A stretch of DNA of 64,000 nucleotides, taken from Spirosoma spitsbergense DSM 19989. Its GTDB lineage: Bacteria; Bacteroidota; Bacteroidia; Cytophagales; Spirosomataceae. The DNA is taken from contig NZ_KB893548.1 of assembly GCF_000374085.1 (NCBI RefSeq), positions 27,496 through 91,495 on the forward strand, in the 5' to 3' direction. Positions 46,291 through 55,387 of this stretch are shown one piece after another (the first letter of the stretch is position 1; each line of letters opens with the position of its first letter). The notes beneath the pieces were generated by a model that was given only the letters and a program-made list of their open reading frames with translations, was not told where the DNA came from and made no database searches. A program made the position numbers and the translations under genes.

Positions 46291-46890
46291 ATGGCTCGCA
46301 CTCGTACCCAAACCGGCCCCGACGACGAAACTCTCTGGAATTTGTTTCGTAGTGGCGATGAAAACGCGTTTGCCCGATTGTATCAAAATTATGTTCAAAG
46401 CCTCTACCACTATTGCGTCCACTTCGCTACTGACCGGGCGTTGATTAAAGATTGCATCCACGACCTGTTCGTGGAGCTTTGGAAACACCGTACCACCATC
46501 GGACCAACCACATCGGTGCGGTTTTATCTGATGGCTTCCATCAAACGGAAACTGGTTCGGCATCTTACTGCTGAGCAGAAACTGGTTAGCCAGGACGAAA
46601 TAGTAAACGGACGGCGTATTGGTGATACGTTACCCGGTGCCGACCCCTCCCACGAGAATCTGCTGATTTCGTATGAAGAAGATTCGTTCATGAATGATTG
46701 CCTGCATCAGGCACTCGAAAAACTTCCCCGTCGTCAGCGTGAAGCCGTACACCTGCGGTATTTCCAGAACATGAGTAATGAAGAAATTTCTACGCTGATG
46801 CAGATCAATATTCAATCGGTATATAACCTCATTTTTGGAGCGATGAGTAACCTGAAGCGTTACGTAACGCTTGAGAACGTTTCGCTCTGA
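46291..46890 (+). CDS. ECF-type RNA polymerase sigma factor
   Basis: A 199-residue sigma-70 family factor. Region 2 covers about 20-85 (AFARLYQNYVQSLYHYCVHF; CIHDLFVELWKHR) and region 4 covers about 140-195 (LPRRQREAVHLRYFQNMSNE, then helix-turn-helix EISTLMQINIQSVYNLIFGA). In this phylum such factors are usually followed by a FecR anti-sigma gene and a SusCD pair, but here a strong terminator follows at once, so it is an orphan. It may be controlled by a remote factor or act alone. Confidence 0.95.
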   Translation: MARTRTQTGPDDETLWNLFRSGDENAFARLYQNYVQSLYHYCVHFATDRALIKDCIHDLFVELWKHRTTIGPTTSVRFYLMASIKRKLVRHLTAEQKLVSQDEIVNGRRIGDTLPGADPSHENLLISYEEDSFMNDCLHQALEKLPRRQREAVHLRYFQNMSNEEISTLMQINIQSVYNLIFGAMSNLKRYVTLENVSL

Positions 46891-46915
46891 TACTGACTGT
46901 TCCTAAACCTCAGGG

Positions 46916-46951
46916 AACCCGGTAGCTGCAAGACAGCTACCGGGTTTTTTT
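46916..46951 (+). terminator. Intrinsic terminator of the sigma factor gene
   Basis: AACCCGGTAGCTG and CAGCTACCGGGTT form a perfect 13-bp stem with a 5-base loop and a T-run directly after it. It lies 26 bases after the stop codon. Confidence 0.92.
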
Positions 46952-46981
46952 ATGACCATTAGATAGTCATTGTTTGTTATT

Positions 46982-47036
46982 CACGGTCATTAGTCGTCAT
47001 TGATCGTAAAGCCATCAATAACAACTAATGACCGTG
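46982..47036. repeat. Gene-boundary inverted repeat, GGTCATTAG-type arms
   Basis: Arms 46982-47003 and 47015-47036 match at 20 of 22 positions with an 11-base loop. They are made of GTCATTAGT/GTCATTGAT units, and further TCATT units lie just upstream at 46954. It sits between the sigma factor terminator and rarA, so it is not needed as a terminator itself. Confidence 0.7.
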
Positions 47037-47076
47037 TAGTAGAATGACCGCGCAGCGAAATGACTAATTTTGCAGC

Positions 47077-48348
47077 ATGAATACCGACTCAACACCTTTA
47101 CCGGAACGGGTGCGCCCCCGCACCCTCGATGACGTAATTGGCCAGCGAAAACTAATCGGACCATCGGGTGCCCTCCGCCGGGCGGTAGATGCCGGACGGT
47201 TGCCGTCCATGATCTTGTGGGGACCGCCGGGCGTGGGAAAAACAACACTGGCCCTCCTGTTGGCCGAAGCAGTCAAACGACCCTTCGTTGCCCTGAGTGC
47301 CATCAATTCGGGCGTTAAAGAAATCCGGGATGTACTCAGTCGCCCCAGTGGTATGTTTCCGCCGGTGGTATTCATTGACGAGATTCATCGGTTCAACAAA
47401 AGCCAGCAGGATGCCTTGCTGGGAGCCGTAGAAAAAGGACAGATTACCCTGATTGGGGCTACCACGGAAAACCCATCCTTTGAAGTAAACAGTGCATTAC
47501 TGTCCCGAAGTCAGGTTTATGTTCTTGAATCTCTCGATCGCAACGAGCTAATTCAGCTAGTGGACCGGGCTATTGCGCAGGATACTTTTTTACAATCGAA
47601 AAAGATTACGGTACAGTCCTATGATGCACTGCTCCGGCTGTCGGGCGGGGATGGGCGCAAACTGCTCAATCTGCTGGAACTGGTGGCATCGGCCCACGTA
47701 TCGGCCGAGCCGCTGGGTATAAATGACGAAGGGGTAACCACTGTTGCCCAGCAGAATATTGCCCGCTACGATAAATCAGGGGAGCAGCATTATGACATTA
47801 TTTCGGCCTTTATCAAATCCCTGCGCGGCTCCGACCCCAACGCGGCTTTGTACTGGATGGCCCGGATGATGGTAGCGGGCGAAGACCCGATTTTTATTGC
47901 CCGCCGGATGCTGATTATGGCCTCGGAGGATATTGGCAACGCGAACCCAACGGCTATGATTATGGCCTCAGAAGCGGTGCAGGCCATCCAGGCCATTGGC
48001 ATGCCGGAAGGCCGCATTGTCCTGTCGCAGGTAGCGGTATACCTGGCTACGTCGCCCAAGAGCAACGCGAGCTATGTAGCCATTGATGCGGCCATGGCAC
48101 TGGCCGAACAAACGGCCCATCTGCCCGTGCCGTTGCATCTGCGGAATGCACCCACCAAACTGATGAAGCAGATTGGATACGGGGCCGATTACCAGTACGC
48201 GCACGCCCACGAAGGTAGTTTTGCCCAGCAAAACTTTTTGCCCGACGACCTGAAAGGCCACAAACTCTACGAACCCGGCCACAACGCCCGGGAAGCTGAA
48301 ATCCAGCGGAGTTTGCAGAAGTGGTGGGGCGACTGGTACGGCTATTAA
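47077..48348 (+). CDS. rarA: Replication-associated recombination protein RarA (MgsA)
   Basis: A 423-residue AAA+ ATPase of the clamp-loader-like RarA/MgsA/WRNIP1 family, which acts at stalled replication forks. Walker A is [14 protein letters not shown], Walker [20 protein letters not shown], sensor 1 [18 protein letters not shown]. The C-terminal helical tetramerisation region has [20 protein letters not shown] and [22 protein letters not shown] at 47065 looks like a -7 element but leaves only four bases before the ATG, so transcription would have to be almost leaderless or the match is chance. Confidence 0.96.
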   Translation: MNTDSTPLPERVRPRTLDDVIGQRKLIGPSGALRRAVDAGRLPSMILWGPPGVGKTTLALLLAEAVKRPFVALSAINSGVKEIRDVLSRPSGMFPPVVFIDEIHRFNKSQQDALLGAVEKGQITLIGATTENPSFEVNSALLSRSQVYVLESLDRNELIQLVDRAIAQDTFLQSKKITVQSYDALLRLSGGDGRKLLNLLELVASAHVSAEPLGINDEGVTTVAQQNIARYDKSGEQHYDIISAFIKSLRGSDPNAALYWMARMMVAGEDPIFIARRMLIMASEDIGNANPTAMIMASEAVQAIQAIGMPEGRIVLSQVAVYLATSPKSNASYVAIDAAMALAEQTAHLPVPLHLRNAPTKLMKQIGYGADYQYAHAHEGSFAQQNFLPDDLKGHKLYEPGHNAREAEIQRSLQKWWGDWYGY

Positions 48349-48877
48349 GTCGAACGATGGGTACATCTATCATCATTTACAGCTTTTCTATTTATGAGAC
48401 CTACCAGCAAACGTAGACATTTCAGCCTACGTCCGCTTCGTTACGTGGTTTCGATATTTAGGCTTGAGAGCGGCCTCTAAAGCTAGGTACCTTAGCGTGG
48501 CTGCTGCTTATGCCGGCCTGCATGAACCTGAAACTCCCGCTATCGGCTCGCTTTAGCAGTGAGCTGTCCACCCCATATGTATTGGCTTCACCGTACTTTA
48601 GCCTGCCGGTACCACCCTAAAATGGTCCACTGAATCACCATTACTATCAATCCTGGGACTATTTCTTTTGGTTAGGGGACATTCTATTAATCGGTTAACT
48701 AATTCTTGGTTTCGTGCAATACATTAGCTAGCGGTATGTAGGTGCCGGGTAGGTAAGCGCGTGCCTCTAATCCACCTATAGTACCCCTCTTCCGGATAAA
48801 AAATACAGATGCCTAACCAGAATAGTCGGTACCATAATGCAGTACTTACTAAACTTTACACACTAAAAATTAAAGCC
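48349..48877 (+). other. Intergenic region with no recognisable gene
   Basis: About 530 bases between rarA and the haloperoxidase gene. Short frames exist on both strands (one of 28 codons at about 48394), but none has support. I see no tRNA-like fold or strong terminator. It likely holds the promoter of the next gene. The haloperoxidase frame is open to 48809, but the extra residues lack a signal peptide pattern. Confidence 0.5.
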
Positions 48878-50248
48878 ATGAAAACGCCGTTCAATGACGT
48901 GATTTTGCCGGGTAGCGGCAAAACCACCAGCCTCCCATCCAGTATTTTTTTAACGCTGCTGTTTATCATTTTTCTGACTGCCTGCCAGGACCACCGCACT
49001 CCCGATCCCGTTCCCTTATCGAATGTAACCGCTACCTATTCGGCCGATGTAGCCATTAAATGGATCAGCCTGGAGCTTAAGCTCGTAAAAACTACGGCTG
49101 GTTTTACTCCTCCCATTGTAGCTCGTGCGCTGGGGTATACCGGTCTGGTTTTATACGAAAGTGTCGTGCCGGGTATGAGTACATACAAGTCATTGGCCGG
49201 TCAGTTGAATGGATTGCCCGCATTGCCACAACCAGATGCAACGAAAGAATACAACTGGGCACTGGCCGCCAATACAGCCCAGTATGCGCTGACAAAATCG
49301 CTATATCCAACAACGAGTGATGCCAACAAACTAACGATGGATTCATTGAGACTAAGTCTGGAGGCCAGTCTGAAGGCTGGCGTAGCATCGGATGTAGTAG
49401 ATCGGTCAAATCTGTTTGGAACGGCTATAGCTACGGCTATTTTCGAGTATTCTAAAACGGACGGTGGCCATGAAGCCTACAAAAACGTGTTTCCGACGGA
49501 TTACGTATTGCCGGCAGGCCCAGGGCTTTGGGTGTCCACCAGTGCTCAGCTCATTCCGTTGCTGCCCTACTGGGGTAGCAACCGGTCTTTTGTTGCGGCC
49601 AATGCCAGTGTAAACCCACCGGCACCCTACCCGTACTCGACCGCTACCAATTCCGATTTTTATAAAGATGCGCTGGAGGTGTATACGGCGAGTAAGAATT
49701 TAACGACGGACCAAAAGAATATTGGCCTGTTCTGGGCCGACGGCGGTGGGTCGATCACCCCTCCCGGGCATCATATCAACATTGCGGCTATCGTTCTCAA
49801 AAAAGAGAATGCCCGTCTCGATAAAGCAGCCGAAACCTGCGCTAAAGTCACCATAGCTGTATCAGACGCGTTTGTAGCGTGCTGGAGAGCCAAGTACACC
49901 TACAATGTACTGCGTCCGATAACCTATATCAGAAGCCATATTGATCCTACCTGGACACCCTTGCTTGATACGCCCCCTTTTCCTGAATATACCTCCGGGC
50001 ATTCGTCTGGTTCGGGCGCGGCTTCGCAGATTTTAACCGATCTCTTTGGGGATAATTACGCTTTTACTGACGACACGTGGCAAGGTACATTTACCAACCG
50101 TTCCTTTAACTCGTTCTTCGATTATGCGAATGAAGCAACTATCTCCCGGCTTTATGGGGGTATTCATTTTCGGAACGGAAACGAAAAGGGAATAGCAAAT
50201 GGCAAGCTCATTGGTAAAAACATCAATGCACTGGCTTTTAAGAAATAG
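48878..50248 (+). CDS. Vanadium-dependent haloperoxidase/PAP2-like lipoprotein
   Basis: A 456-residue protein with an N-terminal hydrophobic stretch and lipobox (FLTAC), so it should be lipid-anchored. Three vanadate/phosphate-binding motifs are present in order: KYTYNVLRP (K-x6-RP), YTSGHSSG (SGH) and ISRLYGGIH (SR-x5-H). This matches the vanadium haloperoxidase/PAP2 phosphatase family, which oxidises halides with peroxide or removes phosphate. Haloperoxidase and phosphatase roles cannot be separated by sequence. The start is ATG 48878, matching the signal sequence. An imperfect hairpin follows at 50288, before the DUF3500 gene. Confidence 0.9.
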   Translation: MKTPFNDVILPGSGKTTSLPSSIFLTLLFIIFLTACQDHRTPDPVPLSNVTATYSADVAIKWISLELKLVKTTAGFTPPIVARALGYTGLVLYESVVPGMSTYKSLAGQLNGLPALPQPDATKEYNWALAANTAQYALTKSLYPTTSDANKLTMDSLRLSLEASLKAGVASDVVDRSNLFGTAIATAIFEYSKTDGGHEAYKNVFPTDYVLPAGPGLWVSTSAQLIPLLPYWGSNRSFVAANASVNPPAPYPYSTATNSDFYKDALEVYTASKNLTTDQKNIGLFWADGGGSITPPGHHINIAAIVLKKENARLDKAAETCAKVTIAVSDAFVACWRAKYTYNVLRPITYIRSHIDPTWTPLLDTPPFPEYTSGHSSGSGAASQILTDLFGDNYAFTDDTWQGTFTNRSFNSFFDYANEATISRLYGGIHFRNGNEKGIANGKLIGKNINALAFKK

Positions 50249-50287
50249 TACCTGTTGCCTGCCCGTCGAACCAGCGTTCGTCATTAT

Positions 50288-50332
50288 ACGGAAGCGGAAA
50301 GGGTTGAATAACATAAACCTTTCCGATTCCGT
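50288..50332. terminator. Hairpin between haloperoxidase and DUF3500 genes
   Basis: ACGGAAGCGGAAAGG and CCTTTCCGATTCCGT pair at 14 of 15 positions around a 15-base loop. No T-run follows, so termination is uncertain and the hairpin may instead regulate or stabilise the transcript. Confidence 0.5.
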
Positions 50333-50358
50333 AAAATGAGGTTAACCCCAAAACTACC

Positions 50359-51438
50359 ATGAAACTACCTACTACCCTGCGTTACGCATTGCTTGCTTTG
50401 AGCCTATTGATGGCGACGCCAGTACTGGCCCAGTCCAATAGCTCTCCCGAAACCGCAGTCGGTCAGTTTCTGACGACGCTTAACGCCGATGAACGCTCGA
50501 AAACGACCTATTCTTTTGATGATACACTGCGCCGGAAATGGACTAATCTGCCCGTAGGGATGGTACCGCGTCCCGGCATTGCCTACGGTGCCCTGTCTGA
50601 TAAAAGCCGGCTGGCGTTTCACCGGGTGCTATCGTCCTTACTCAGCTCGCAGGGATACCTGAAAACGACCAGCATCATGGCACTCGACGATATTCTGAAC
50701 ACGCTCTATCAACAGGCGTTTGATGATGGGAAGATCGATCAGAAAACCCTGAAAATGACCCAGGATTTGAAGTGGGCGCACGGTAACTACTACATTTCTG
50801 TCTGGGGCAAACCGCAAGCAAAAGACCCCTGGGGGCTTGATTTTGGCGGACACCACATGGCGCTGAGCATTACAGTGAGGGGTACTGAAGTGGTTACCTC
50901 ACCCTACTTTTGCGGCACCGACCCATCGGAGGTGAAGTCAGGGAAATATGCCGGGTTGCGGGTACTTAGTAAAGAAGAGGACTATGGTTTTCTGCTCATC
51001 AATGCCTTGTCCGGAAGCCAGCAGGCAACGGCTATACTGAAGCAGGACGTACCGAAAGACATCATTACCAATCCCAGCAGCAGCCAGCGTATAACCAGTT
51101 ATTACGGTATTTCGGCGGGGGTATTTAACCAGGATCAAAAAGATATTCTGACGATGATCATTCAGGAATACGTCCACAATTTTGAGCATCATACAGCGCA
51201 TCGACTCTATGAAAAACTAATGAAAACCGGTCTTGACAAGGTATATTTTGCCTGGGTTGGCAGTCTGGACAACAACAAACCGCACTACTACATTATCAAC
51301 GCGCCCGACTTTCTGATCGAATACGACAATGTAGGTTTCCAGAACGACGGCAACCACATTCACGCCATTCTCCGCGAGAAAGGAAACGACTTTGGCGACG
51401 ACCTGCTCAAACGGCATTATCTGGAAGCTAAGCATTGA
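50359..51438 (+). CDS. DUF3500 domain secreted protein
   Basis: A 359-residue protein with a signal peptide (about 1-25, ending PVLAQ). The rest matches the DUF3500 family seen widely in environmental bacteria: WTNLPVGMVPRPGIAYGALS, then LDFGGHHMALSITVRGTEVV, YVHNFEHHTAHRLYEKLMKT, VYFAWVGSLDNNKPHYYIIN and GNHIHAILRE. The conserved His-rich segments (GGHH and HHTAH) suggest a metal site, but no activity is known to me. It may be secreted to the periplasm or outside. It is preceded by a hairpin and followed after 143 bases by the EthD gene. Confidence 0.88.
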   Translation: MKLPTTLRYALLALSLLMATPVLAQSNSSPETAVGQFLTTLNADERSKTTYSFDDTLRRKWTNLPVGMVPRPGIAYGALSDKSRLAFHRVLSSLLSSQGYLKTTSIMALDDILNTLYQQAFDDGKIDQKTLKMTQDLKWAHGNYYISVWGKPQAKDPWGLDFGGHHMALSITVRGTEVVTSPYFCGTDPSEVKSGKYAGLRVLSKEEDYGFLLINALSGSQQATAILKQDVPKDIITNPSSSQRITSYYGISAGVFNQDQKDILTMIIQEYVHNFEHHTAHRLYEKLMKTGLDKVYFAWVGSLDNNKPHYYIINAPDFLIEYDNVGFQNDGNHIHAILREKGNDFGDDLLKRHYLEAKH

Positions 51439-51581
51439 GGTACCCAATGCGGACAGGCTCCGATTGCACCGGTCACTGTTATGAATCGGGCTGACTTTCG
51501 TACCAATTTCTGCTGAGACCGACATCGTTTTTTTTTGTTTTTCATTTCCAAACACAACCAAACCAATAAACCCCAGTAAGT

Positions 51582-51893
51582 ATGATTTCGCTGACCGTTC
51601 TTTACCCCAAAACCGCCGAGAGTCATTTTGATATGGACTATTATCTCCACACCCACACGCCGTTGGTGCGTGAGCGGCTTACGCCTGTTGGTCTGACAGG
51701 GGTAAACTTACAGGCCGGTATGGCGGGTGCTGCCCCCGACAGCCCGCCCGTGTATGCCATGATTTGTCTGCTTCAGTTTACCACTGTCGACGAAATGCAA
51801 ACGGCCCTCGCCACCCACGGTCCCGAGCTGATTGGCGACATTCCAAATTTCACCAACGTACAGCCACTGATGCAGGTTAGTCAGGCGGTTTAG
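51582..51893 (+). CDS. EthD family protein
   Basis: A 103-residue dimeric alpha/beta-barrel (ferredoxin-like) protein of the EthD family. SLTVLYPKTAESHFDMDYYL matches the family start, and the conserved His in HTHTPLVRERL lies at about residues 28-30. EthD members have been linked to ether degradation in Rhodococcus, but most are of unknown function, and no ether-cleaving P450 is seen here. Start ATG 51582. The intergenic region that follows holds a perfect hairpin. Confidence 0.88.
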   Translation: MISLTVLYPKTAESHFDMDYYLHTHTPLVRERLTPVGLTGVNLQAGMAGAAPDSPPVYAMICLLQFTTVDEMQTALATHGPELIGDIPNFTNVQPLMQVSQAV

Positions 51894-52326
51894 TTATACT
51901 TGGCTATCGGCTGTAATGGGTGCTCTGGTAGAAATGGCGACATCGGTCACAGTACCGGGCAACCCGGTTGAAAACGTATAGCCTTAACCGGAGCTTGCCA
52001 GGAAGCGTCTCACCCACTGGTTGGGTGAGACGCTTCCCTTTAGGAGCAGATACTACGGATTGACGTTGCCCGTATTGACCCATAATTTCTGACTTATCCC
52101 CCTTTGGTATAGACATAAACTATATATAGGTTGAGGTATCGATTAGACCAGCGGTACACGAATCTATAGTACCACAGCTCGCCAGTCTATCTGTGCGAAG
52201 AATCGATAAAACGGGGAGGTCAATTGTACAGCCCACCCAGACAATAGCATCAAAACGGGTAGATATGGCGGATGCTATCCTTCCTGTAACGTACTCTATT
52301 CATTATCACTCAAAAAGTACTGTCCC
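51894..52326 (+). other. Intergenic region with a perfect 16-bp hairpin
   Basis: About 430 bases without a gene I can support. The only clear structure is the hairpin at 52001-52037. A minus-strand frame of 70 codons crosses it, but it runs through the hairpin and is not credible. The 3' part is AT-rich and should hold the promoter of the DUF1080 gene. Confidence 0.5.
52001..52037. repeat. Perfect 16-bp inverted repeat
   Basis: GGAAGCGTCTCACCCA and TGGGTGAGACGCTTCC pair perfectly around a 5-base loop. There is no adjacent T-run, so it is not a plain terminator on either strand. Confidence 0.7.
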
Positions 52327-53118
52327 ATGAAACACGTTGCCCGTCAGTTAGTCCATATAACTCCCGTACTCTTATTTCTTACTGTCTGTGCGGCCATGAT
52401 ACCTCTGGCAAAAGAGCCGGTTGGGGTGGGTGTTAAAGCACCTAAAGGGGCCGAAGTGCTGTTCGACGGGTCGCGGAAAATGCTGGACGAAAAATGGATG
52501 TACTGGGAAGGTCCCCGTCTGAAGGCGACGATGCCCATCAAATGGCAAATCGAGAAAGACCCCGCCGGAAGCGGTACGGTCATGAATACCAATGACCCCG
52601 CAGCCGCCGGTGGTTTGTACGGAGCCGCCGACATTGTAACCAAAGAAACGTTCCGGGACTTTCGGCTGCATGTTGAATTTTACGTTAGCAAGCCAGGTGG
52701 TAATAGTGGTGTGTATCTGCAAAATCGATACGAAATTCAGATTTTCGATGGCGATACGACCTCGCACGGGTTGGGAGCCATCATTAATGAATCGCCTTCA
52801 CCGTATAAACTGTATACGGGTCCCGGCAAATGGAACGCCTACGACATCGAGTTCAGGGCTGCCCGTTTTACCGATGGCAAACGCACCGAACCGGCCATGG
52901 TAACCATCTATCTGAACGGGAAAAAAGCCCATACCAACCATCCAATCAATCAGGTGTGGGGAGGTCCTAACTCCGGCATCGACGGGGGTAACGACGGAGG
53001 TAAGGGTATCACCGATACGCCCGGCGGCATCAAACTCCAGGCCGAAGGCCACGATGTATTCTATCGAAATATCTGGATTAAGCCCCTGACGCTGAAACAG
53101 GCCAATACGGACTTTTAA
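52327..53118 (+). CDS. DUF1080 (3-keto-disaccharide hydrolase-like) protein
   Basis: A 263-residue secreted protein with an N-terminal hydrophobic segment. It belongs to the DUF1080 family of LamG-like jelly rolls. EVLFDGSRKMLDEKWMYWEG is the usual start, and GGNSGVYLQNRYEIQIFDG is the family hallmark, followed by GAIINESPSPYKLYTGPGKW and DTPGGIKLQAEGHDVFYRNI. Members bind or act on carbohydrates. It follows the 430-base intergenic hairpin region. Confidence 0.9.
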   Translation: MKHVARQLVHITPVLLFLTVCAAMIPLAKEPVGVGVKAPKGAEVLFDGSRKMLDEKWMYWEGPRLKATMPIKWQIEKDPAGSGTVMNTNDPAAAGGLYGAADIVTKETFRDFRLHVEFYVSKPGGNSGVYLQNRYEIQIFDGDTTSHGLGAIINESPSPYKLYTGPGKWNAYDIEFRAARFTDGKRTEPAMVTIYLNGKKAHTNHPINQVWGGPNSGIDGGNDGGKGITDTPGGIKLQAEGHDVFYRNIWIKPLTLKQANTDF

Positions 53119-53255
53119 GCAATGGCCTGCTTTCCATAAAGAGCAAGCCGGGGTCCTAAATGCTGATGCGTCTGTCAAATGACAGGACAGAAAAGCGACC
53201 TATTCCGAATAAATAATCTTCATAACCCGTTCTAAAGGCAAAAACTTGTTTTCCT

Positions 53256-53309
53256 GATTCGGTAAAGTACCGCTCAAGACTTTTTAGCCGGGCGGTACTT
53301 TACCGAATC
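53256..53309. repeat. Perfect 18-bp inverted repeat upstream of the retropepsin-like gene
   Basis: GATTCGGTAAAGTACCGC and GCGGTACTTTACCGAATC pair perfectly around an 18-base loop holding a T5 tract. It ends 17 bases before the ATG at 53327. The position suggests control of the following gene; a role in ending the DUF1080 transcript is also possible. Confidence 0.7.
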
Positions 53310-53326
53310 GGTCGATACGTACGCCC

Positions 53327-53920
53327 ATGGAAAGAAGACCAGTATTGCCGATAGCTATTCGCTTTTTATTGCTCGTATTCCTGTCAATCAGTTTCCTGTA
53401 TTTGTCCGGTTGTTCAGGCTGCTCCCGGTCGGGCAGTCATCAGCCGCGCCGAACCCGGAGCAATCCGGCCGACAAGGCCGCTACGGCGGCTAACCCTTCA
53501 GAACCCAAACCAACGCTGATTCAACTGGGAAACGGCCCCACCGAGGTACGTATGAAGAAGGAAAATGGGGTGTACAAAGTCCCCGTAACGGTCAATGGAA
53601 CGCCCATGCAATTTATCCTGGATACGGGAGCGAGCCTGATTTCTATCTCCTCGACCGAGGCCGAGTTTATGATGAAACAGGGTACCATTACCGACGATGA
53701 TATAGTAGGGCAATCGCGGTTTCAGGATGCCAACGGCGATATTTCGCCCGGTTCTATTATTCGGCTCAAATCCGTACAAATTGGCGACCGGGTTCTGGAA
53801 AACGTACACGCCAGCGTCGTTACTGGTGCCAAGGCTCCCCTGCTGCTGGGTCAGTCGGCTTTATCGCAGTTCGGTAAAATTTCACTGGATTATCGACGAA
53901 ATATTGTGACGTTCGACTGA
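53327..53920 (+). CDS. Retropepsin-like aspartic protease, membrane-anchored
   Basis: A 197-residue protein with an N-terminal membrane segment ending in LYLSGCSGC, a possible lipobox, then a basic Ser/Arg-rich linker. From about residue 80 it is a single retropepsin fold: VPVTVNGTPMQFILDTGASL holds the catalytic Asp in DTGAS, and APLLLGQSALSQFGKISLDY is the second hallmark. One domain implies activity as a homodimer. These proteins are often called clan AA proteases in bacteria. It probably acts in the periplasm. It lies just after the perfect hairpin at 53256, and 40 bases before the WG-repeat gene, perhaps in one transcript. Confidence 0.88.
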   Translation: MERRPVLPIAIRFLLLVFLSISFLYLSGCSGCSRSGSHQPRRTRSNPADKAATAANPSEPKPTLIQLGNGPTEVRMKKENGVYKVPVTVNGTPMQFILDTGASLISISSTEAEFMMKQGTITDDDIVGQSRFQDANGDISPGSIIRLKSVQIGDRVLENVHASVVTGAKAPLLLGQSALSQFGKISLDYRRNIVTFD

Positions 53921-53960
53921 CATTTGGTGTTTAGTTCTTATTTACCCCAATGAGCTATTT

Positions 53961-55376
53961 ATGACCGAAACCGAACTGACCGACCGATTGCGCGAAGCTA
54001 TTGTTCTCGACGGCCCCGATGCCTGGAAGACCAATGGGTACCTTCAGGATGCGCAACAGGCGGGTGTTTCGCTAACCGACGCGCTGAAACGGGCCAATGA
54101 GATTAGCCAGGAGGTAGCCGGTAATAAACTCTTGTTTCAGAACATACAGGCCCGCATTGCCCGCCTGGCCCAGCCCTCGCGCAGCCCGTATATAGAGCAG
54201 GATTTGAATCAGATTGTCAACGCGGCCTCTTCGTTAAAACTTTCTCCTGATTTTGTTAAAAACCAGTGGGTTCCCACGGTATTGCAACGACTGGTAGCCG
54301 AATCGGCACCCAGTGTGCCCGAATCAGCGCCAGTTACCCCGGTACCAAAACCAGTGCCCTCTGTACCGGAGCAAACCGAAGCACCGCAGGTATCAAAAAC
54401 GACGGCCTTCGAGGAGCTAATCGAACAGAAATCCGAACCGCAAAAGCCGGTCGAAAAAAAGGATACTTCCCGCCCGCCCGAACCGGTCGTGCTTCCCGTT
54501 ACCCCAAAAACCGCTGCGCCAGAATACACCCTTCCCGAACCAGCACCCATTGTGCGTTCATTTACGGCGGTTCCGGCCCGCGTACACAAGGGGCAACCCG
54601 TTACGCTGACCTGGGAAGTGGAAAATTTGCTGGCCGTTACCATTGATGACCTGGGCGAAGGTTTGTCGCCAAAAAACCGGGGTTGGGTAAAACCATCGAA
54701 AAGTACGGATTACACGCTCTTCGATGTCAATAATAATCCGCTGAGTACGGTTCGGGTGGAGGTTATTCCCCGCGACCGGAGTGGGGTGTACGGGGTCGTG
54801 TTTGCCCTGATACTACTGGCTATTATCTACTGGTTTATCAAGAGCAGCAATGCCAACAGTAACGCACCAAAACCCACTCGCAAAACCGACAGGACCAGTC
54901 AGTCGGCCCGGCAAAGAGAACCTTATCAGGACGTAGCCAGCGATACCCGTCAGGAACCCAATCGTCAGAATCCATCCGCTACAACCATCGAAAACCCGGT
55001 AGTGCCAACGGGGGCGCCGGACGTGGCCTTATCCGAGAGTCCTAAAAAAAAAGGGGAAGCCACCGATAAGCCGGTTGAGGAGGAAACGCAGCCAGAACCG
55101 GAAGCTAAACCCGCCACGCCTGCCGATGCCCGACAGGGCAAGTACGAAGAAGCGTTTGGCGATAAACCCTACGATAAAGCCGAATTGGGAACCGACGAAC
55201 GCGGCTGGCGACGTGCCCGGACTAATGGTCGCTGGGGATACATCAACGAAGTCGACGAATGGGTAATAAAGCCCGAATTTGAAGCGGTAACGCCCTTTCG
55301 GGGCAATACGGCCTCTGCCTTCCTGAACGGGCAGCTTATCACCATCAACCGAAATGGGGAGCAGGTAAGGGAATAG
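53961..55376 (+). CDS. Single-pass membrane protein with Ig-like and WG-repeat domains
   Basis: A 471-residue protein. The N-terminal 115 residues are helical and probably cytoplasmic (no signal peptide). A long Pro/Val-rich linker follows, then an Ig-like beta domain (about 195-275, VRSFTAVPARVHKGQPVTLT). One membrane segment lies at about 277-296 (YGVVFALILLAIIYWFIKSS). After a second low-complexity linker the C-terminus holds a WG-type repeat: RWGYINEVDEWVIKPEFEAV. WG repeats are ligand-binding-like and common in this phylum. Function unknown. The gene is convergent with the tandem LamG-like gene. Confidence 0.8.
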   Translation: MTETELTDRLREAIVLDGPDAWKTNGYLQDAQQAGVSLTDALKRANEISQEVAGNKLLFQNIQARIARLAQPSRSPYIEQDLNQIVNAASSLKLSPDFVKNQWVPTVLQRLVAESAPSVPESAPVTPVPKPVPSVPEQTEAPQVSKTTAFEELIEQKSEPQKPVEKKDTSRPPEPVVLPVTPKTAAPEYTLPEPAPIVRSFTAVPARVHKGQPVTLTWEVENLLAVTIDDLGEGLSPKNRGWVKPSKSTDYTLFDVNNNPLSTVRVEVIPRDRSGVYGVVFALILLAIIYWFIKSSNANSNAPKPTRKTDRTSQSARQREPYQDVASDTRQEPNRQNPSATTIENPVVPTGAPDVALSESPKKKGEATDKPVEEETQPEPEAKPATPADARQGKYEEAFGDKPYDKAELGTDERGWRRARTNGRWGYINEVDEWVIKPEFEAVTPFRGNTASAFLNGQLITINRNGEQVRE

Positions 55377-55387
55377 CAATCAATTTA

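Noticed and set aside
47065-47072. TAATTTTG as a rarA promoter element
   Set aside because: Only four bases separate it from the ATG and no TTTG lies at the right distance upstream.
51904-52116. 70-codon minus-strand frame
   Set aside because: It crosses the perfect 16-bp hairpin and lacks a codon pattern like real genes here.
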